Below, one piece after another: positions 1 to 12,765 of a DNA stretch of 64,000 nt (positions within the stretch are counted from its first letter, which is position 1; each line of letters starts with the position of its first letter). The stretch is from Sympetrum striolatum. Taxonomy: Eukaryota; Arthropoda; Insecta; Odonata; Libellulidae. The stretch is from assembly GCA_947579665.1 (NCBI GenBank), contig OX388347.1, positions 41,796,943 through 41,860,942 of the forward strand. Direction: 5' to 3'. A program made the position numbers and the translations under genes. The notes beneath the pieces were generated by a model, which was not told the origin of the DNA, did not search any database, and saw only the letters and a program-made list of their open reading frames with translations.

Positions 1-2040
1 TGGCATCCAAAACATATGTAACCGTGAGCTAATTATAAGAGGATATATAACCCCTTCACAATAATTACTGGCCTGAGGTTGAGTCTCATTCTTGTAAGAC
101 AAATATGACGGGAGATATGTCACATGAGTAGATAATTGAGTCTTGCTGTATATACGAAATTAACGATCACAAAATTAGAGTATTCTTTTGTATTCTGCAA
201 AATAGGTATAATTTATTGAGTAATTACTGAATTATAAATTTTAAAGGGATAAAGTTGTAATTTTTATACTTAGAGTGAGAGAATTTCTCTTTATCGATTG
301 GCCATTTCAGCTCCCTACCTCAATAATAATATATGATGTAATATGTTTGTGTTGGTAAATTAGACACCACATGGTAAAACTAAATATTCGATAAGCTTGT
401 GGTTGCCGATTCGACCTAAATATAAAACGGAAAGGCATTAGGATTTCTCGCATGAATCAATTCGACGCGGCTACGATTTTATCGACATATGTTCGTTACA
501 AGATGCCTGAATCTGTTTGCATAAATTAAATGGAGATTTCGGATTTGACTTCGTTGTTTTGATTATGCAGGATAAGAAATCGTAAGTAATAGACACACCA
601 TAATTAACTGAATAATAATTAACCTTTCTGTTGAAAATATAGATAAATGGAAAGTAACTATAAATAAATTATAATATAAATTTTATAGCTATAATAAATA
701 CATTAATATAAAAATAATAAATAAAATAATACAATAAAACTTAACTTTTCAATATCTTTTACAATAAAAAAGGGGTTATTCACTGCATTCAATTACTGTT
801 TTCAATTTCCACCTAATTATTTATGTTCACAGCGGTTCACCGTAGTTGAAATTCAAACGATCCGGTACGTTTATCTCCCTGAAGAGCATTTGGATTCCTT
901 TCGCGTAGCTGCAAAGAACGGTAGAGGCGTATTTTGTAAGTGGGCGGAAAAAAACAAAAGCCCTTGTTCTATGAGATGAGGAGACATACGTTGCGGTTTC
1001 CTGTTTCATTCGTACTCGAGGAAACCCCACCTGCTAACCGAAGAAAAACCTGCCGCAACGCCGTTTTGTTTTTGCAGGCAGATTTATGTTTCGCTAACGA
1101 ATTTTCGGGGCTCCCTCGCCGCGTTCTTAGGCTATGGATAAGCATTTGCCAAGTTTCGTGTTAACGCGCGTCCAATAAATTCTGCGCCGAACGAGGCCTC
1201 CAAGTCGGTTCAGTGATTCGAGCAAGTGGAAAATTAGGTTAGGTTAAGATTTGTCTCGCGGAAACTGGGATTCCGAGGCCTTTTGTTAAGGCTTTCCTTG
1301 TAATATAAATGGATTTATCGTTCCAATTAACGAATCTTTGCTGCGTTGTTCTCTCTCTCATCATCCGTAACTGGAAATAATACTACAGTGAGGTTATCAT
1401 AACTAGCTGAGTCTCGTTTCTAAGGGTTTCTTTGATATTTTTTAAAATTGAAAAGTGTAGTTCCTGGTATCTTTATACTGAATAAAACGTGTACCTGCAG
1501 ACACAATATTCAATTCAGAGGTCAGTTAAATCCTCTTGATTTAGTATTAGCTACTGAAATATCAGTATACCGAATGAGAGGAATCTTATTAGGCAAGATG
1601 AAGAGTGAGGTAATTTTTCGGTTTTTTTCCTCACCGAGACAGAGAACTATTGTTTAAACAAGTCTATTTAAATACAGTACAAAGTTACAAATGATATACA
1701 CTTTTCCTAGCATACTAGGTAAGGTAAGGAGTAACCAAAACGCATTTCTGCCGAAAATGCTATTATTCAACACTATTCATAGTTTACCACAATCATATAT
1801 ACATGCAAGCATACACACACACGTACATACTTACCATAAATACATACAAAAGTCTTCTTTGGGCATAAATGAGGCTAAAAATCCCAGCTATTTTCAACCC
1901 TCAATCAGGAACAAAGATAAAATAAGAGGAGGTGAAAGATTAATTTTTATCTTTCGTTAACCTGAAGACACGTGAAAAAATTACACGAGCCGAGCTATAG
2001 TGTTATGAAAAATACATATATTAATACTTAGTACAAGAAT
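1..2040. other. Intergenic or upstream intron sequence, no gene seen
   Basis: AT-rich sequence with a modest GC rise at about 830-1200. The open frames there (for example on both strands around 827-1164) overlap one another and match no family I know. A small CACACACACGTACATAC-like tract occurs near 1810. I see nothing else. Confidence 0.6.
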
Positions 2041-2048
2041 TTGTTGAT

Positions 2049-2437
2049 ATTAATGAAGAATCACAAAGAAAATTACGAACTCTTTTCAATTCAGGAGTAA
2101 AGTATATATTTAATGTTAGTTTATTTGATCACATAACCCCTTTCTATGTAAAACTAAGGTGAATAAATATTGAACATAGAAACCTTTTAAAATAAAGAGT
2201 GTTCTTTTTTAAATATTGCCTTTAAAATCTTGTAATTATCTGTGTGGTTTTATCCTTAAGAATCTTAATGAGTCTGTTAGACTCGTCAGGTTCAGAAGAA
2301 AATTTAATAATCCTAAATGCCGAACTAATGTATGTCAGTTATATACCATTAACTGTGGTTTAAAGGTATGGGATAGCCTTCCAAATAATATAGCAAAGTC
2401 CACTACTTTACGTCAATTCAAAATAAAATTGTTTTAA
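2049..2437 (+). mobile_element. 3' remnant of a non-LTR retrotransposon (LINE) reverse transcriptase ORF
   Basis: Two frames together resemble the extreme C-terminus of LINE ORF2. In the first, from about 2052, LRTLFNSGVKYIFNVSLFDH is followed by ITPFYVKLR. This corresponds to the common LINE pattern L-Q-N-A-x-V-R-F-I-F-N...D-H-V-T-P-x-Y-x-x-L-x-W, but with a stop at the Trp position. In the second, from 2216 to a TAA at 2437, CRTNVCQLYTINCGLKVWDS is followed by LPNNIAKSTTLRQFKIKLF. This matches the usual W-N-S-L-P-x-x-I...L-x-x-F-K-x-x-L ending. The frame change and internal stops show it is dead, and the 5' part is missing. Confidence 0.75.
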
Positions 2438-2439
2438 TA

Positions 2440-5400
2440 TTTGTATGAAAAGTATTTTTAATTTCTTGTGTTTTTTGTTTTATCTACTTGAATTGTATAT
2501 ATAAATTCAAATTGAAACTGTCTTATTTGTAATACCATATGTATTCATAATCCTTTTTTGTTTATTTTCTTCTGCCATAAAGCATTTGTAAATTGAGTTT
2601 ATTGTTAACAAGTTCCAAAGAATATTGTTCTAGAGCAATTTATTTCTTTGCTTTTTGTACAAGTTACTTTCAAACGCTTCTTTTTACAGATAAAATAAAC
2701 AGGTTTCATCGCTTTGCAATATTTTTAAGAAATGCTATAGTCATCCTCGAATGGAAGCCTCTATAAGGTCATGGAATTTTACACAATTCCTGTTCTGCGT
2801 GATCAAAATAGAATCGTATCTAGCTTAAGGCTCAAAGATATAAATACGTCGTGCGTTTATATTATTGCAAGGTTCTTGCCAAGCTTCTCGCCCCTTTGGA
2901 GAGGAAAAAGATTGCGCCTGGAATCGCGGTCGACCTTTCTCTCGGCTGAGCCAGTTTTGTGCGAAATCGAGATTGTGGGCTGGACATGTGTCAGGGTTTA
3001 GCAATTATATTTCCGTTAGAATCTTGAGGGAAAGAGATTTACAGAGCAGTGTTCTAAATTTGAATTCATACGAGATTTTGGGGGGTTAATTACCTCAGTA
3101 ATATACACTTTTGCTGCAAATGGCTTATAAATCTTGTTTATTTCTGCGTGTAATAATAAGTAAGTTAGAAGAAAATAAAATAGAAATTATAACCTTGAAT
3201 TCATAAGTTTTGAAAAATAACTTCAATGAAAATATGATTCGTTTTTGAAGCATTATTTACTCATATAAATAACGAAAAACTAAAATGTATTCGCATCAGT
3301 ATTCTCGTATAAAATTAATCAAATCGTATATCATCTTTAAAAGTTTGACTTGATTTCATGGACAATTTTTTATTAATCTTACAAGTAATTACTGACGATC
3401 TAGTTAAATTAGTGAAATCTTTAATGTCCAAAACTCTACTGTGTTTTTAGTTATTACTTATAAACTATTTTTTTCTTGTATCCTTCAGTATGCTACTCAC
3501 CGTTATACAAACATTTATATTGATTTATATGTGTGAATATGTATCTGTATTGTCTTGATTGCCTATCAAATCTCACTTAAGCTGGTTTTCCATAAGAATT
3601 TACGTAGCTATCCGTATAACTCGTAGGTTTTTCACACCCTCCTCCTTGAGGGTGTTTTCATTCTATTTTCTTAAGTGAAATCTTAAGGCTCAAAACCCTC
3701 GATATGGTTTTCTTCTGTGTACTACTTTTCAAGCTATCGTTTTCTCTAAAATTTATATGACGATGGGTTAGTTGTTAGAAAAGACTTAATAGTCTAAATC
3801 TCGCCCTAATAACAGTCACTTTATTATTATAAAAGTATTTATGGCAACCAAGTAGAAGCTTTTTTATATTTTGAGGTACTCACATTAAATATTTGTCATA
3901 TGAACTATAATTTTAGCTTTAGGAGCATTTACTGAGCAACCCTACCATATTATTATATAATAGTCTTCTAATAACCGACTGTTCTTTAAACGATGATTTA
4001 TGTATCGATTTTAATTATGAAGTTAAGTAGTACACTTTAGTTAATGACCTCCAAATGTGCAAGCCATTAACGCATTATGCACCCTAATATAAATTAGCGT
4101 AACGAATTTAAATGGTTAAATACACATTCTGGTCGAAAATTGCGTCTGAATTAGTGTGTAAACGCAAGCAGTATTAAATTTAGATTAAAATTAACCTTTT
4201 CGATTTTAGATGATTTTCACCAGAAAATTAACGCCAACTACATCAATAAATGTTTTTGGACATTGGATAGTGATCAAATTGTAATTAATTGAGTTCTTCA
4301 TGGATAGCCATTTACTAAACTACTTCCATGAAATTCAAGGTAAAAACATGCCACTTGCAGTAGCTATTGCATATATACCCTTATTTGCTTAACATTTTTA
4401 CTGAAGAATTAAAACGAATATATTAAAAATGATACACTGGGATGTATTGGGATACCAGTGGTGACAATATATGTTTCCATAACAATTATTATATTCTTTA
4501 GTAAACCATCTCTTTCAATTAATGCAAACTACGTTAAATTTTTTAAATTTATTTAAGAAGTTGTTTATGTTTCGGCACTTTATTCCTCTTTCAATAAAAT
4601 ATAAAATAGATGTAAGTAATGAAAAATAGAACATTCGTGGGATTAGGATATCAATTATACAGATATCGCTTGCATCCGCTCGCACTGATCAAAAGATTTC
4701 ACCGGGAAGTCCAGGTTCTTGAAATAAATCTAAATAAACTAAAGTAACTACAGTTTTTAAGGACAAGCAAAATCCTCAGGTGTTGAGATTACTAATCTAA
4801 CCTAATATTTAAAGTTCCTTTAATGAGATTGCTAGTATTCAGAGTTATACTTACCCCATCAAGTTATAGATGCCTGACTTGAAATGTTAGAGATTACATA
4901 TGTTAGAAATACAATATTCGTACGAGTTGAAATCATTTGGAAACAATATGCTGTAATATGAAACGTAAAGAGAGAAAATGCAAAAGAAAAAAGAGGGAAA
5001 TTTAGAATCATGTGAATAATTTGGAATTTAACTAATTAAAAAAGCGTATAGAATTCACAATATCAAAGCGCAACTGAAATATTATAGCAATCATATGGTT
5101 ACAAATTCTATTTTTGGTAGGCACTTTATCTCTTAAGAATATTTCAATAGATTTTGCTATGTTTAAAAGCCAATAAAAGGTTGTGGAACGATACAAATGA
5201 AGCCGATTTTTATGTAATGGGATAACTAAAATCACAAGCACTGATCAAACTTGGTAAATTATGGTTGATAAATATTATATTGAAATATAAATACAATTAG
5301 ATATAGGTCAATCGTTCTGTGACGTTTTATTTAAAAACATAACGCAAAATATACTTCTATATAGTTATAGTATTTTTGTATATGAGGCTCCTAATGTGAT

Positions 5401-5555
5401 CATCATATTAAATTTCATTAAAATGCCAAACGTATCAGAAAAATACCAATACTTCAAACGAAACCCACTATTTCGAAAGTTTCTGCTCTTTTTTGGTGGA
5501 AAAAGTCATATTTACGTCCCAATTTTTCACCAAGAAAAAAGCCATCTTTCACTAC
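2440..5555. other. AT-rich non-coding stretch
   Basis: No coding signal. Around 3571-3700 there is a short structured patch: TCACTTAAG at 3571 is inverted as CTTAAGTGA near 3671, and a small hairpin CACACCCTCCTCCTTGAGGG lies between them. It may be a MITE fragment and is listed separately. A small GC bump at 2870-2990 has overlapping frames on one strand but no recognisable product. Confidence 0.5.
3565..3700. repeat. Possible MITE fragment with inverted CTTAAGTGA ends
   Basis: TCACTTAAGCTGGTTTTCC near 3571 is echoed by a related TCACTTAAGTTGGCTTTTTC near 17711. CTTAAGTGA recurs inverted near 3671. GTAGC...CCGTA sequence follows in both places and also near 20356. This suggests a dispersed, strongly diverged repeat family. 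No target duplication is evident. Confidence 0.3.
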
Positions 5556-5559
5556 GAAA

Positions 5560-6390
5560 AACTTTCCTCCCACACATTAACGCAGACTTCTTCGTTAAGC
5601 AACCGGAGGCCTTTAATCTTCGTCACGGACCGGAAAAGAAATTAGCGCCCGGAAACTTCTTGGGGGAGCTGTTTTTTAATTGATCCTTTTAATAAAATTA
5701 GACGAGAGCCGGGCTCATTAACAATTCATCACGGCGCTCGCCATTGCAAACGGGTAGAGGCATCAGTTTCCTCCGATGAAAATAAATTCGGGCGAAAAAT
5801 CCCACCGCATTTGGGATGTATCCGACGCCGTCAACAATAAATTTCCAAGTTTCCGCGTTTATTCGAAAATTAGCACGCATCCCTTACAAACTCCGAATCC
5901 GTAAAGGGTGAAAAGAAAAAGTTCACACCCGGAGGATGCCATTATCAAAATTCTAAAGGGCACTTGGTGGAAGAGACAAAAGTCCCTTCTCGTTAACTCC
6001 TTTCCCCGGCGAATCTCCTCCCAGAAGCTCGGCTTAAAATCTTTCGCCGAGAAATTTCCAAGGTTCGCCCGCTCTCCCTCCAAGGGGCGCGCTTGTTATG
6101 TGTGAACGTCCTCGTGACGTCATTTAGCAACCGATCCATTACATCGGCGGTGGAATTTCACGCCGTGCCCGAAACAATCCCGAAAGGTCGTCTGAGAGCC
6201 CTTTCCTGCGGGGGTATTCCGGGCGAAATGCATGGCTATATTGGGCGTGCGATTTCGTTGATGGCCCAGTAAATAACGTGTTCGGTGCGAGCTGCGCCGC
6301 TATGGTAGTGTAATACGAGGCGCTCATGTTATCCACTTTGTTCTCGATGCCGATCTCTTGAACTTGTCACCTTGAATGGTGACGTTCAAG
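5560..6390. promoter_or_regulatory. GC- and CpG-enriched island with a perfect CRE-type site; candidate regulatory region
   Basis: Sharply higher GC than its surroundings, with many CpGs and no sustained conserved-looking frame. Open frames on both strands overlap, as expected of GC-rich non-coding DNA. TGACGTCA, the palindromic cAMP-response-element core, lies at 6115-6122. The island sits about 6.2 kb upstream of the first visible beat-like exon on the same strand, so it could be a promoter, a 5' exon or an enhancer. I see no convincing TATA/Inr arrangement, so the role is inference. Confidence 0.35.
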
Positions 6391-6399
6391 ATAGTCCAA

Positions 6400-8030
6400 T
6401 TGCGATTTTCGATCCTCTATTTTTGGCATGTTTAATGTATCTATCCTTAACTATTTAAAACTTTTCCCAATTACAAACTTTCTTGCTAAGTTGAAGTTTC
6501 TTTATGAACCCACAGACTATGAGTAGTTTTCTCTATTATTCCACTTTCTTTCCTTTAATTCTTAATAATTTTTATTTAAATATTTAATGAAAGTGGATGA
6601 GGTGGTAGAGGAGACTCTAACAGGCCAATTCTTAAACTTGCTCTTTATTGAAGAATTGTATTTATAATTATTATATTTTTCCATAAATATAATATATATA
6701 TATATATACATAAATATAATATGTATACGTAATTTTTCAATTCGAGGCTAGGGTAGTGAAGGAATATATTTTTATTATATTTCTACTTTGTTTTTCTCAC
6801 ATACTTCTTTCTGTACCACCATCCTTTTGAATTTATTTACACATACCTCTATCTTTTACACTCTGAAGTTCTCATGTCTTCAGGATCATAGTTAGTCATC
6901 TTTTCGCCAGTGTTTTTCTCCCTTTTCCAAGTATATTGCTCTCCCATGTTTTCATAAACATTTTTGTTAGTTATTTCCATAAATTCTAAGTAGCAAAAGT
7001 TATTTGTATTATATTGCTCACTTCATAAAATTCACACATAACATGAACCTATCAAATTCCGTCTATCATAATTATGTCAAGCGTACACCTCACAATTTCC
7101 CTATCAATCCCTTACACACAAACTTTCCTGACTGAATCCTTTTTGACCGCTGAACAGAATACTATACACCGTAATCGTGTCACAAAACTGAATAAGAAAA
7201 TTATGCAGTTATTATTCATTAGGAAATATGTTTATCTCGTAATTTCCTGTTTGAGTAATGCAGCTATAATGATCTACGTCATTAGCATTTAATATCACAA
7301 AGAGTAATCTTAATAGTGGCTCTTTGGTTTCACACTAGTGACTCCATATCTGGGATCAGAAGAGAATCCAATTTATCTGTGACGAAGGCGCTAAAACTTA
7401 GCTATCCGGTAGAACTTTTTAATAACAGCATGTAGTGTTTTCTTACTTTTTTATTTGTCAAGCATAATTTCAGTTATACATTTTATTTTATGCTAAATTA
7501 TTTTAAACCCTAGACTCTACCTAGATTAATATCATGATAAGTTGAGGAAATTCCATTTGATATATTACATATAAGAAGTATAAACCATCAATTTACTAGG
7601 ATTTGGTTCATTAACTTCTTCATAAAGATTCTATTTATCTTTAAATTAAATTTTCTTGCATCTATTTTTATTATATACCGATCCAAGAATATTACCATTA
7701 ATATTTTTCTTTCCTTAATTTCTTAGTTAACATTTTCCTAAAAGTTATTCGTCCAGATCGATCTAGATAACGTTAGATGGCACCTATTCCCATTTTTAAG
7801 ACCCTTATTTCTATAAATGCAATTAAATTGTCACCAATCATGACAAAGTTGACCAAAATATAGTAATGTACAAAACATTTAGGAGTCGAAATAATTTAAG
7901 ACGATTTTATTTATCGATGTATATATATCTGCTCATATTCAAAGTAACCGAAAAGTGATGCATGCATGCATGCAAAAAAATGCATCGGTGCTAAGGTAAA
8001 TTTCGCTACAACATAACCTGCTTTGCGCAT
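6400..8030. other. AT-rich non-coding stretch with short AT and GCAT repeats
   Basis: Holds a short (AT)n run at about 6691-6710 and a GCATGCATGCATGCA run near 7962. No coding or mobile-element signature seen. Confidence 0.55.
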
Positions 8031-8880
8031 AGTAATTCCGCGACAAGGTTGCGTGTGTGAATACCTTTGATACGCTCCAATTAGTTTATTTCTCGATTCG
8101 AACAGTCGCCGCTATCTTCGAATCCATTTGCTCCCCAATCGATGCATTCGCCGGAATTTCGACTGCATTCCCGAAGCATCCCCTTCCCGGCCAATCCACC
8201 CCATTTCCCCGCTCGTTCTATTTCTCACAGACATCTTTCAGCTCCGACTTTTCCGCCACATTTGCCCGCCTTCGATCCGCACATTTCTAAAACCGTAATG
8301 TATTCCTTCCACCAGGGGTTGACGTGGGACCTCTCCTTTCTCTCGCCGCGCATTTTACTGCCTCTCTCGCGGAAGCGGATGTGCCAATGGCCGGGATTAC
8401 CTCTTTATCGCATTCCACATCCCCGAATGTGGGTCATCGGTGAAGTAAGAGGTCGAGGAGTCGAAGTGAACATCACGGCGCTTTAGCCAGGACATCCATA
8501 ATCAACGGCCTTCGAGTTTACGATGAGTCGTAAGCCTCCGCCCAGGCTAATTGCATCACTTCCTTCCTATGGCAATGAAATTTATTTGAGTGTTTGCGAA
8601 GCTACTCTCCCGTCGAATGGGATTTGGAGACGCGGGACATAAATCGCGTCAAATTGCATTCATTACGAGCCAATGAATTGGGTGTTTCTTTTTTTATGGC
8701 TCCCAGAGTTCCTATTGGTTATAAAAGGATAGGTGGATTCGGGAGGAAATTTGGAAGCAGTATTTTTAATGCCTTTTCAAGGGTGACAGCGTTTGAAATG
8801 GTCTGTTCTTCGAGAAGGAATGATTTTTTTAATTTTACGTTATTTTTATTTATTGAATTTCCAGAATGTCGTTTGTGACG
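8030..8880. promoter_or_regulatory. Second upstream GC island, with a CRE-type site at its edge
   Basis: GC-rich from about 8030 to 8730, with several overlapping open frames on the + strand (for example 8142-8486 and 8594-8878). None has recognisable domains. The 114-residue frame is rich in Pro, Ser, His and Arg, as expected from base composition. A second perfect TGACGTCA lies at 8876-8883. It may be a regulatory island or an untranslated 5' exon. I cannot distinguish these. Confidence 0.3.
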
Positions 8881-9018
8881 TCAATTCAAAATTACATGAA
8901 AGCGACTTTTGAAAAACTTAATGCATAAAAAGACCTCTATTAAATTCACTTATTTGTAGAATAAGGAAAGGATTAAAGGTACTTTGCACATAAGGGCGTG
9001 CACCCAGGAAAAATTCTT

Positions 9019-9152
9019 AGGAAAAACGGACTTGAAAAACCTCTGTTGGGGCCGAGAATCGTACACGGGATCTAATTTTATCCAGGAGGATAGAGGAAGA
9101 TACCGTGTTCGATTCCCGGCCCCGTCCGACTTTTTTCAAGTCCGTTCTTCCT
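9019..9152. mobile_element. Foldback element with tRNA T-arm-like sequence in both arms
   Basis: A 134-bp inverted repeat. The outer arms 9019-9040 and 9131-9152 pair with 2 mismatches in 22. The inner arms 9048-9070 and 9101-9123 pair with 3 mismatches in 23. The inner right arm on + (GTGTTCGATTCCCGGCCCC) matches a pol III B box plus T-stem and acceptor end of a tRNA. The inner left arm carries the same sequence on the minus strand (GTGTACGATTCTCGGCCCC). This is best read as a head-to-head foldback of two tRNA-derived 3' ends, or a MITE that captured them. A transcript would fold into one long hairpin. Confidence 0.7.
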
Positions 9153-9159
9153 TGGGATA

Positions 9160-11380
9160 TATGTATAATAGTTAAAAAATTATCTTAGAAGACTCAGGCT
9201 TTTTTGTATATTGCACGATAATTAATAAATAGTCATTGAAAAAAGAACATCAACATTTGTAATGCATTTTTACTTTACTGATCATGTTAGTATTTTTCTT
9301 GCTTATATTTCCTTAGTTACCTTCTTCTTCTTTTCCATATATTATATCCTTCTTCTTTGCCATATATCCAGAAATATTTTGTACTTGAGCTCAACTTTTT
9401 TGAAAGGTGACATATTCGAGTAGTAAATCAAATCTTTAATTTCTACAGCATCGTTATTTAAGGGAACTAGTTTTCTCTAGGGTTTTAAACGTCCGGACAA
9501 CTGAATCCCCCTCATTGAAGCCATAATCTTTTTTTTCTCAATCCTAATAATCTTTGCATTAAGAGTGACTAAGGTATTCTATCATTCAATCATATACCCT
9601 ATAGTGTGTCGTATTGCTCTATTTTCTTGAAATACATTTTAGTTAAAAATTTCCATACAGAGTAATGCACTAATTGAGAAATTACAACTCTATCCTAATG
9701 CATAGGCAACCATCGCCTGGAAGTACGCATCCAGCAACACGTAATTTACTGCTATTTCCGCATCATTGATTCTAATTACCCTGCCGCTTCGGTAAAGATT
9801 TTTAAATTCTATTTACCATTGGTATGTGGTATTTATGGATCGTTTAACATAGTTACTAATAATTTACTACCAAAACTTCCATATTTCAGTAGATGAATGC
9901 GTAAATATAAAAGTATGAAATTTGGATTTTAATTTAAAAAAAAAATGTGATTTCCTAACTGTGATGCCATTGAAACTATATCTAGTTCTGTAAGAGATAT
10001 TAAAACTATACTTATATTTAAAGTAATTTTATTTTACACTAAAAAATCCATTTAAACTCTAACACAGTATGACATAATAACACATTAATCAAATTGGTCA
10101 TTTAATCTATTAAAAACTTTATGATTGACTATGTATCATTAAAATTAATTAAATTTACTTAATTGTTTTAAAACTAAACGAAACTTCCAAAAAAATAAAG
10201 AGAAGAAGCAGAAAAGTTCCTTCAAAATAAAACTTTCAATAAGTTAGCAATCGCAATAAGTAATCGAAATCGATTAAATATCACGAGCATAGGATAATTT
10301 ACAGATCTTAATGATAGAATCGATCATTAACTTCGATATTACTATACCGATATGAATACCATACTTGTTTATGAATATTTGTATTCTCTAAAGATGTCCT
10401 AAAAATTCTCGAAATAAATCATCCAGTTGGAAATCAGAAGTCATTTGTAAGCAGTTCATCCCACGAACTTCATTTTAAATTTCCTCTCTTCACTGAAACA
10501 AATTTTTACTTTGAGAGACACAAGTACTGTTATTCATCACTGGAAATGGTTCCAATTTTTACCGGCCATGTTATCTGTGTGGATTGATACATAGTAGAAT
10601 GCTATGTGATGGAATATGAAATGGAGGAAAGAATGTCAACTCTAGGATACGTCGCACATCCGAAAAACAGCAGTGTTATGCGAATGACACGAACGCGGCT
10701 ATTCGATTGACAGCTCACGTAGGAATTTTTTATTCCTGCATTTATATCTGGTTCCAATGAGAGCATTCTCAAATAGACACGTTTCTATCGGCAAAAAAAT
10801 GAGAGGAAAAAATCCAACGGGTGTGGGAAACACGACGCTAACTGATGTTTGCAGAATCCTTTTCTAATTCGAATTTCGGACTCGCTGTTGCGTTATTTCG
10901 GCTTCGAGAGTGACACAAAGGGTGACCTAGAAGCTTCTTTTTAGGACGTCGTAGCCCGAGGTAAAAACATCGTAAACCAGCATTTCCTTTCACGGGCCGG
11001 AGACGTTTGTGTCGGGACAAATACATATCTTCTTTTGATGGCGAAAACCATTGTGTGCTCCAGACTAAAAATATGCGCTCTTTATGCGGCCCTGATTGCT
11101 CTAAAAAGAGAATGGTGTGACTGGGATATGGCAAAATATTAACTTTTCATTGATCGTGGTGCGTCACATATTCGCTAGCCCTGACCTCAAGCATTCTTCT
11201 TGCGGAAATCCCTGCTATAAAATAATTGAAACAAAATAAATATCACTATCAGCATTCTTTCTATATATTAAAAATTCAACTTTAAATACAAAGTGTTACT
11301 TATTTATCAGTTAGGAAAATAAATTGAAATCAGTAATTATTATGAAAGGAAGTTTATAAAGTGTCCACGGTGACTATACA
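9160..11380. other. AT-rich non-coding stretch
   Basis: No conserved coding signal. A modest GC rise at 10850-11130 gives a 98-residue minus-strand open frame of no recognisable family. Nothing else seen. Confidence 0.55.
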
Positions 11381-11383
11381 AGT

Positions 11384-11878
11384 TGTCTACATCTACATCT
11401 ACATTAATACCCTACAAGCCGCCTTTCGGCGTGTGGCAGAGGGTGTAAACACCAGTTGAATCTTAACTACTTCCTTATTCGGTTATTGTCACCTATCGTT
11501 CGCGGAAAGAATGAATTTTTAAAACGATTCGTCCTAGCATCTATTTCTCTTAACTTACTGTCATTATCGGATCGACCAAGGTAGCTGGGGGGGTTGCATG
11601 ATACCGATTGTATCTTCCGAAAATGTAGTTTCCCTGAATTTATTAAGCAATCGCAGCCTAGCTTCCAATCTCCTTTCTTTCAAGGATTCCCAACCTACGT
11701 CTGAGAGCATTTTTGTAACGCTTGCTTTTTTATCGTAACATTTCTTAACAAAACGAACCGCTTTACGCTGCACTTTCTCGAGTTCGCGAGTACACGTTTC
11801 ATCCGCCGAATCCCATATACTTGCCTCATATTCCAGAAGGGTTCTGACCAAGGTAAAATAACATCGCTCTCTCACGTT
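11384..11878 (-). mobile_element. 5'-truncated LINE (CR1/jockey-like) 3' end, minus strand
   Basis: The minus-strand frame 11875-11564 reads the LINE reverse-transcriptase C-terminal signature: LVRTLLEYEASIWDS, then ELEKVQRKAVRFV and SVTKMLSDVGWESLKERR. LINEs typically have L-V-R-P-x-L-E-Y-A...W-D...L-E-x-V-Q-R-R-A-A-R-F-V here. After a run of seven C on the coding strand (near 11590) the frame shifts by one. It then continues as LREIDARTNRFKNSFFPRTI and stops near 11474. A short 3' UTR follows, containing a hairpin-capable GCCGAAAGGCGGC segment and ending in a (GTAGAT)n tail at about 11385-11408. The frameshift and 5' truncation make it a dead copy. Confidence 0.88.
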
Positions 11879-11879
11879 T

Positions 11880-12556
11880 TAATTTATTTAGCAGCTATTA
11901 TTCTTTGTTATAATGCTACATTAATTTAAAAAAATAATTTAAAACTCAATTCTATCAATTATATAATTGTCATCTTATCTGATAACAATAAGATGAACGT
12001 TAATGAAATATATATTCGTGTATTAGGAAAGAATGACTTCATTGGAGAAATTTAAAAATTATTGAATATAATAACATGGAAATTGAATACATTATAAAAA
12101 AATAAAATTTTATATAATGGAAACAATAATTAACCTTAAAAGTATGAAATATGGTAAACAATAATAGCTTTATTATACAACTTATTGAAAATCAGTACGG
12201 TAAGGCGTGAGTGACTTTGTGGAAAACCAAGAAATAGAACTGATTAACAATACCACAAAAGTGTTAATATCTTCTATATAAATTATTTGTTTAATTGTTG
12301 TATAGTTGTTTACTTTTAGTTTTCATTTGCCGCAGGATGATACAATGGACGTGTTTGGTTTTCAACAGTGCTGACAGCATATTTAAAACCCTTTAGTAGG
12401 GAAAGTAGATACCAAAAGAAATTTTATCTTGCCCCTTCCATTATTTCGTTCAAATATGAGAATAGAGAGCCTTTTTTATATAAAAAAATACTTAGAGGTA
12501 ATGTTCTGGATATGTCGATCGAATAATAAAAGTCATTATCTTCAATTTCATTGCAG
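11880..12556. other. AT-rich intron or upstream sequence before the first visible exon
   Basis: Very AT-rich with no coding signal. It ends in the acceptor tract of the first visible beat-like exon. Confidence 0.6.
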
Positions 12557-12765
12557 ATCATGTGGCAGCCTTTGAAGTTGAGCTCCGTGCACCTTCCTTT
12601 GTGATCCGTGGGGGGTCCGCTCTTCTGAGATGCGACCATGAGGTGGACACAGCCTTATTGCATAAGGTTGAATGGCTCAAAGACGGAGATACGAAGCTGT
12701 TCCAGTTTGTTCGAGGAAGGAACCCTCCATTTAGGAATTTCACAACACCTGGAGCGACATTAGAT
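12557..12765 (+). CDS. beaten path-like (Beat) Ig protein, exon with N-terminal half of first Ig domain
   Basis: Internal coding exon of a Beat-family secreted or membrane-tethered immunoglobulin protein. Beat proteins act outside the cell in axon guidance and defasciculation and bind Sidestep-family partners (established for Drosophila). The acceptor is a pyrimidine/T-rich tract ending TTGCAG at 12556, and the donor is GTAAGT at 12766. The exon begins with two bases completing a split codon and then reads 69 codons to a codon boundary. Visible Ig V-type features are the B-strand Cys in LLRCDHE (residue 25), the C-strand Trp in KVEWLKDG (residue 39) and the Beat-typical run FQFVRGRNPPFRNFTTPG. 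The last contains an N-glycosylation sequon (NFT). Drosophila Beats have a similar W-K-D/G...F-R-Y/F...P pattern here. The start codon and signal peptide must lie in an earlier exon, which I could not identify in 1-12556. Which Beat paralogue group it belongs to is not decided. Confidence 0.9.

Noticed and set aside
940..1164. Possible signal-peptide exon of the beat-like gene
   Set aside because: It has no hydrophobic leader and no phase-1 donor in a plausible position. Nothing links it to the downstream exons.
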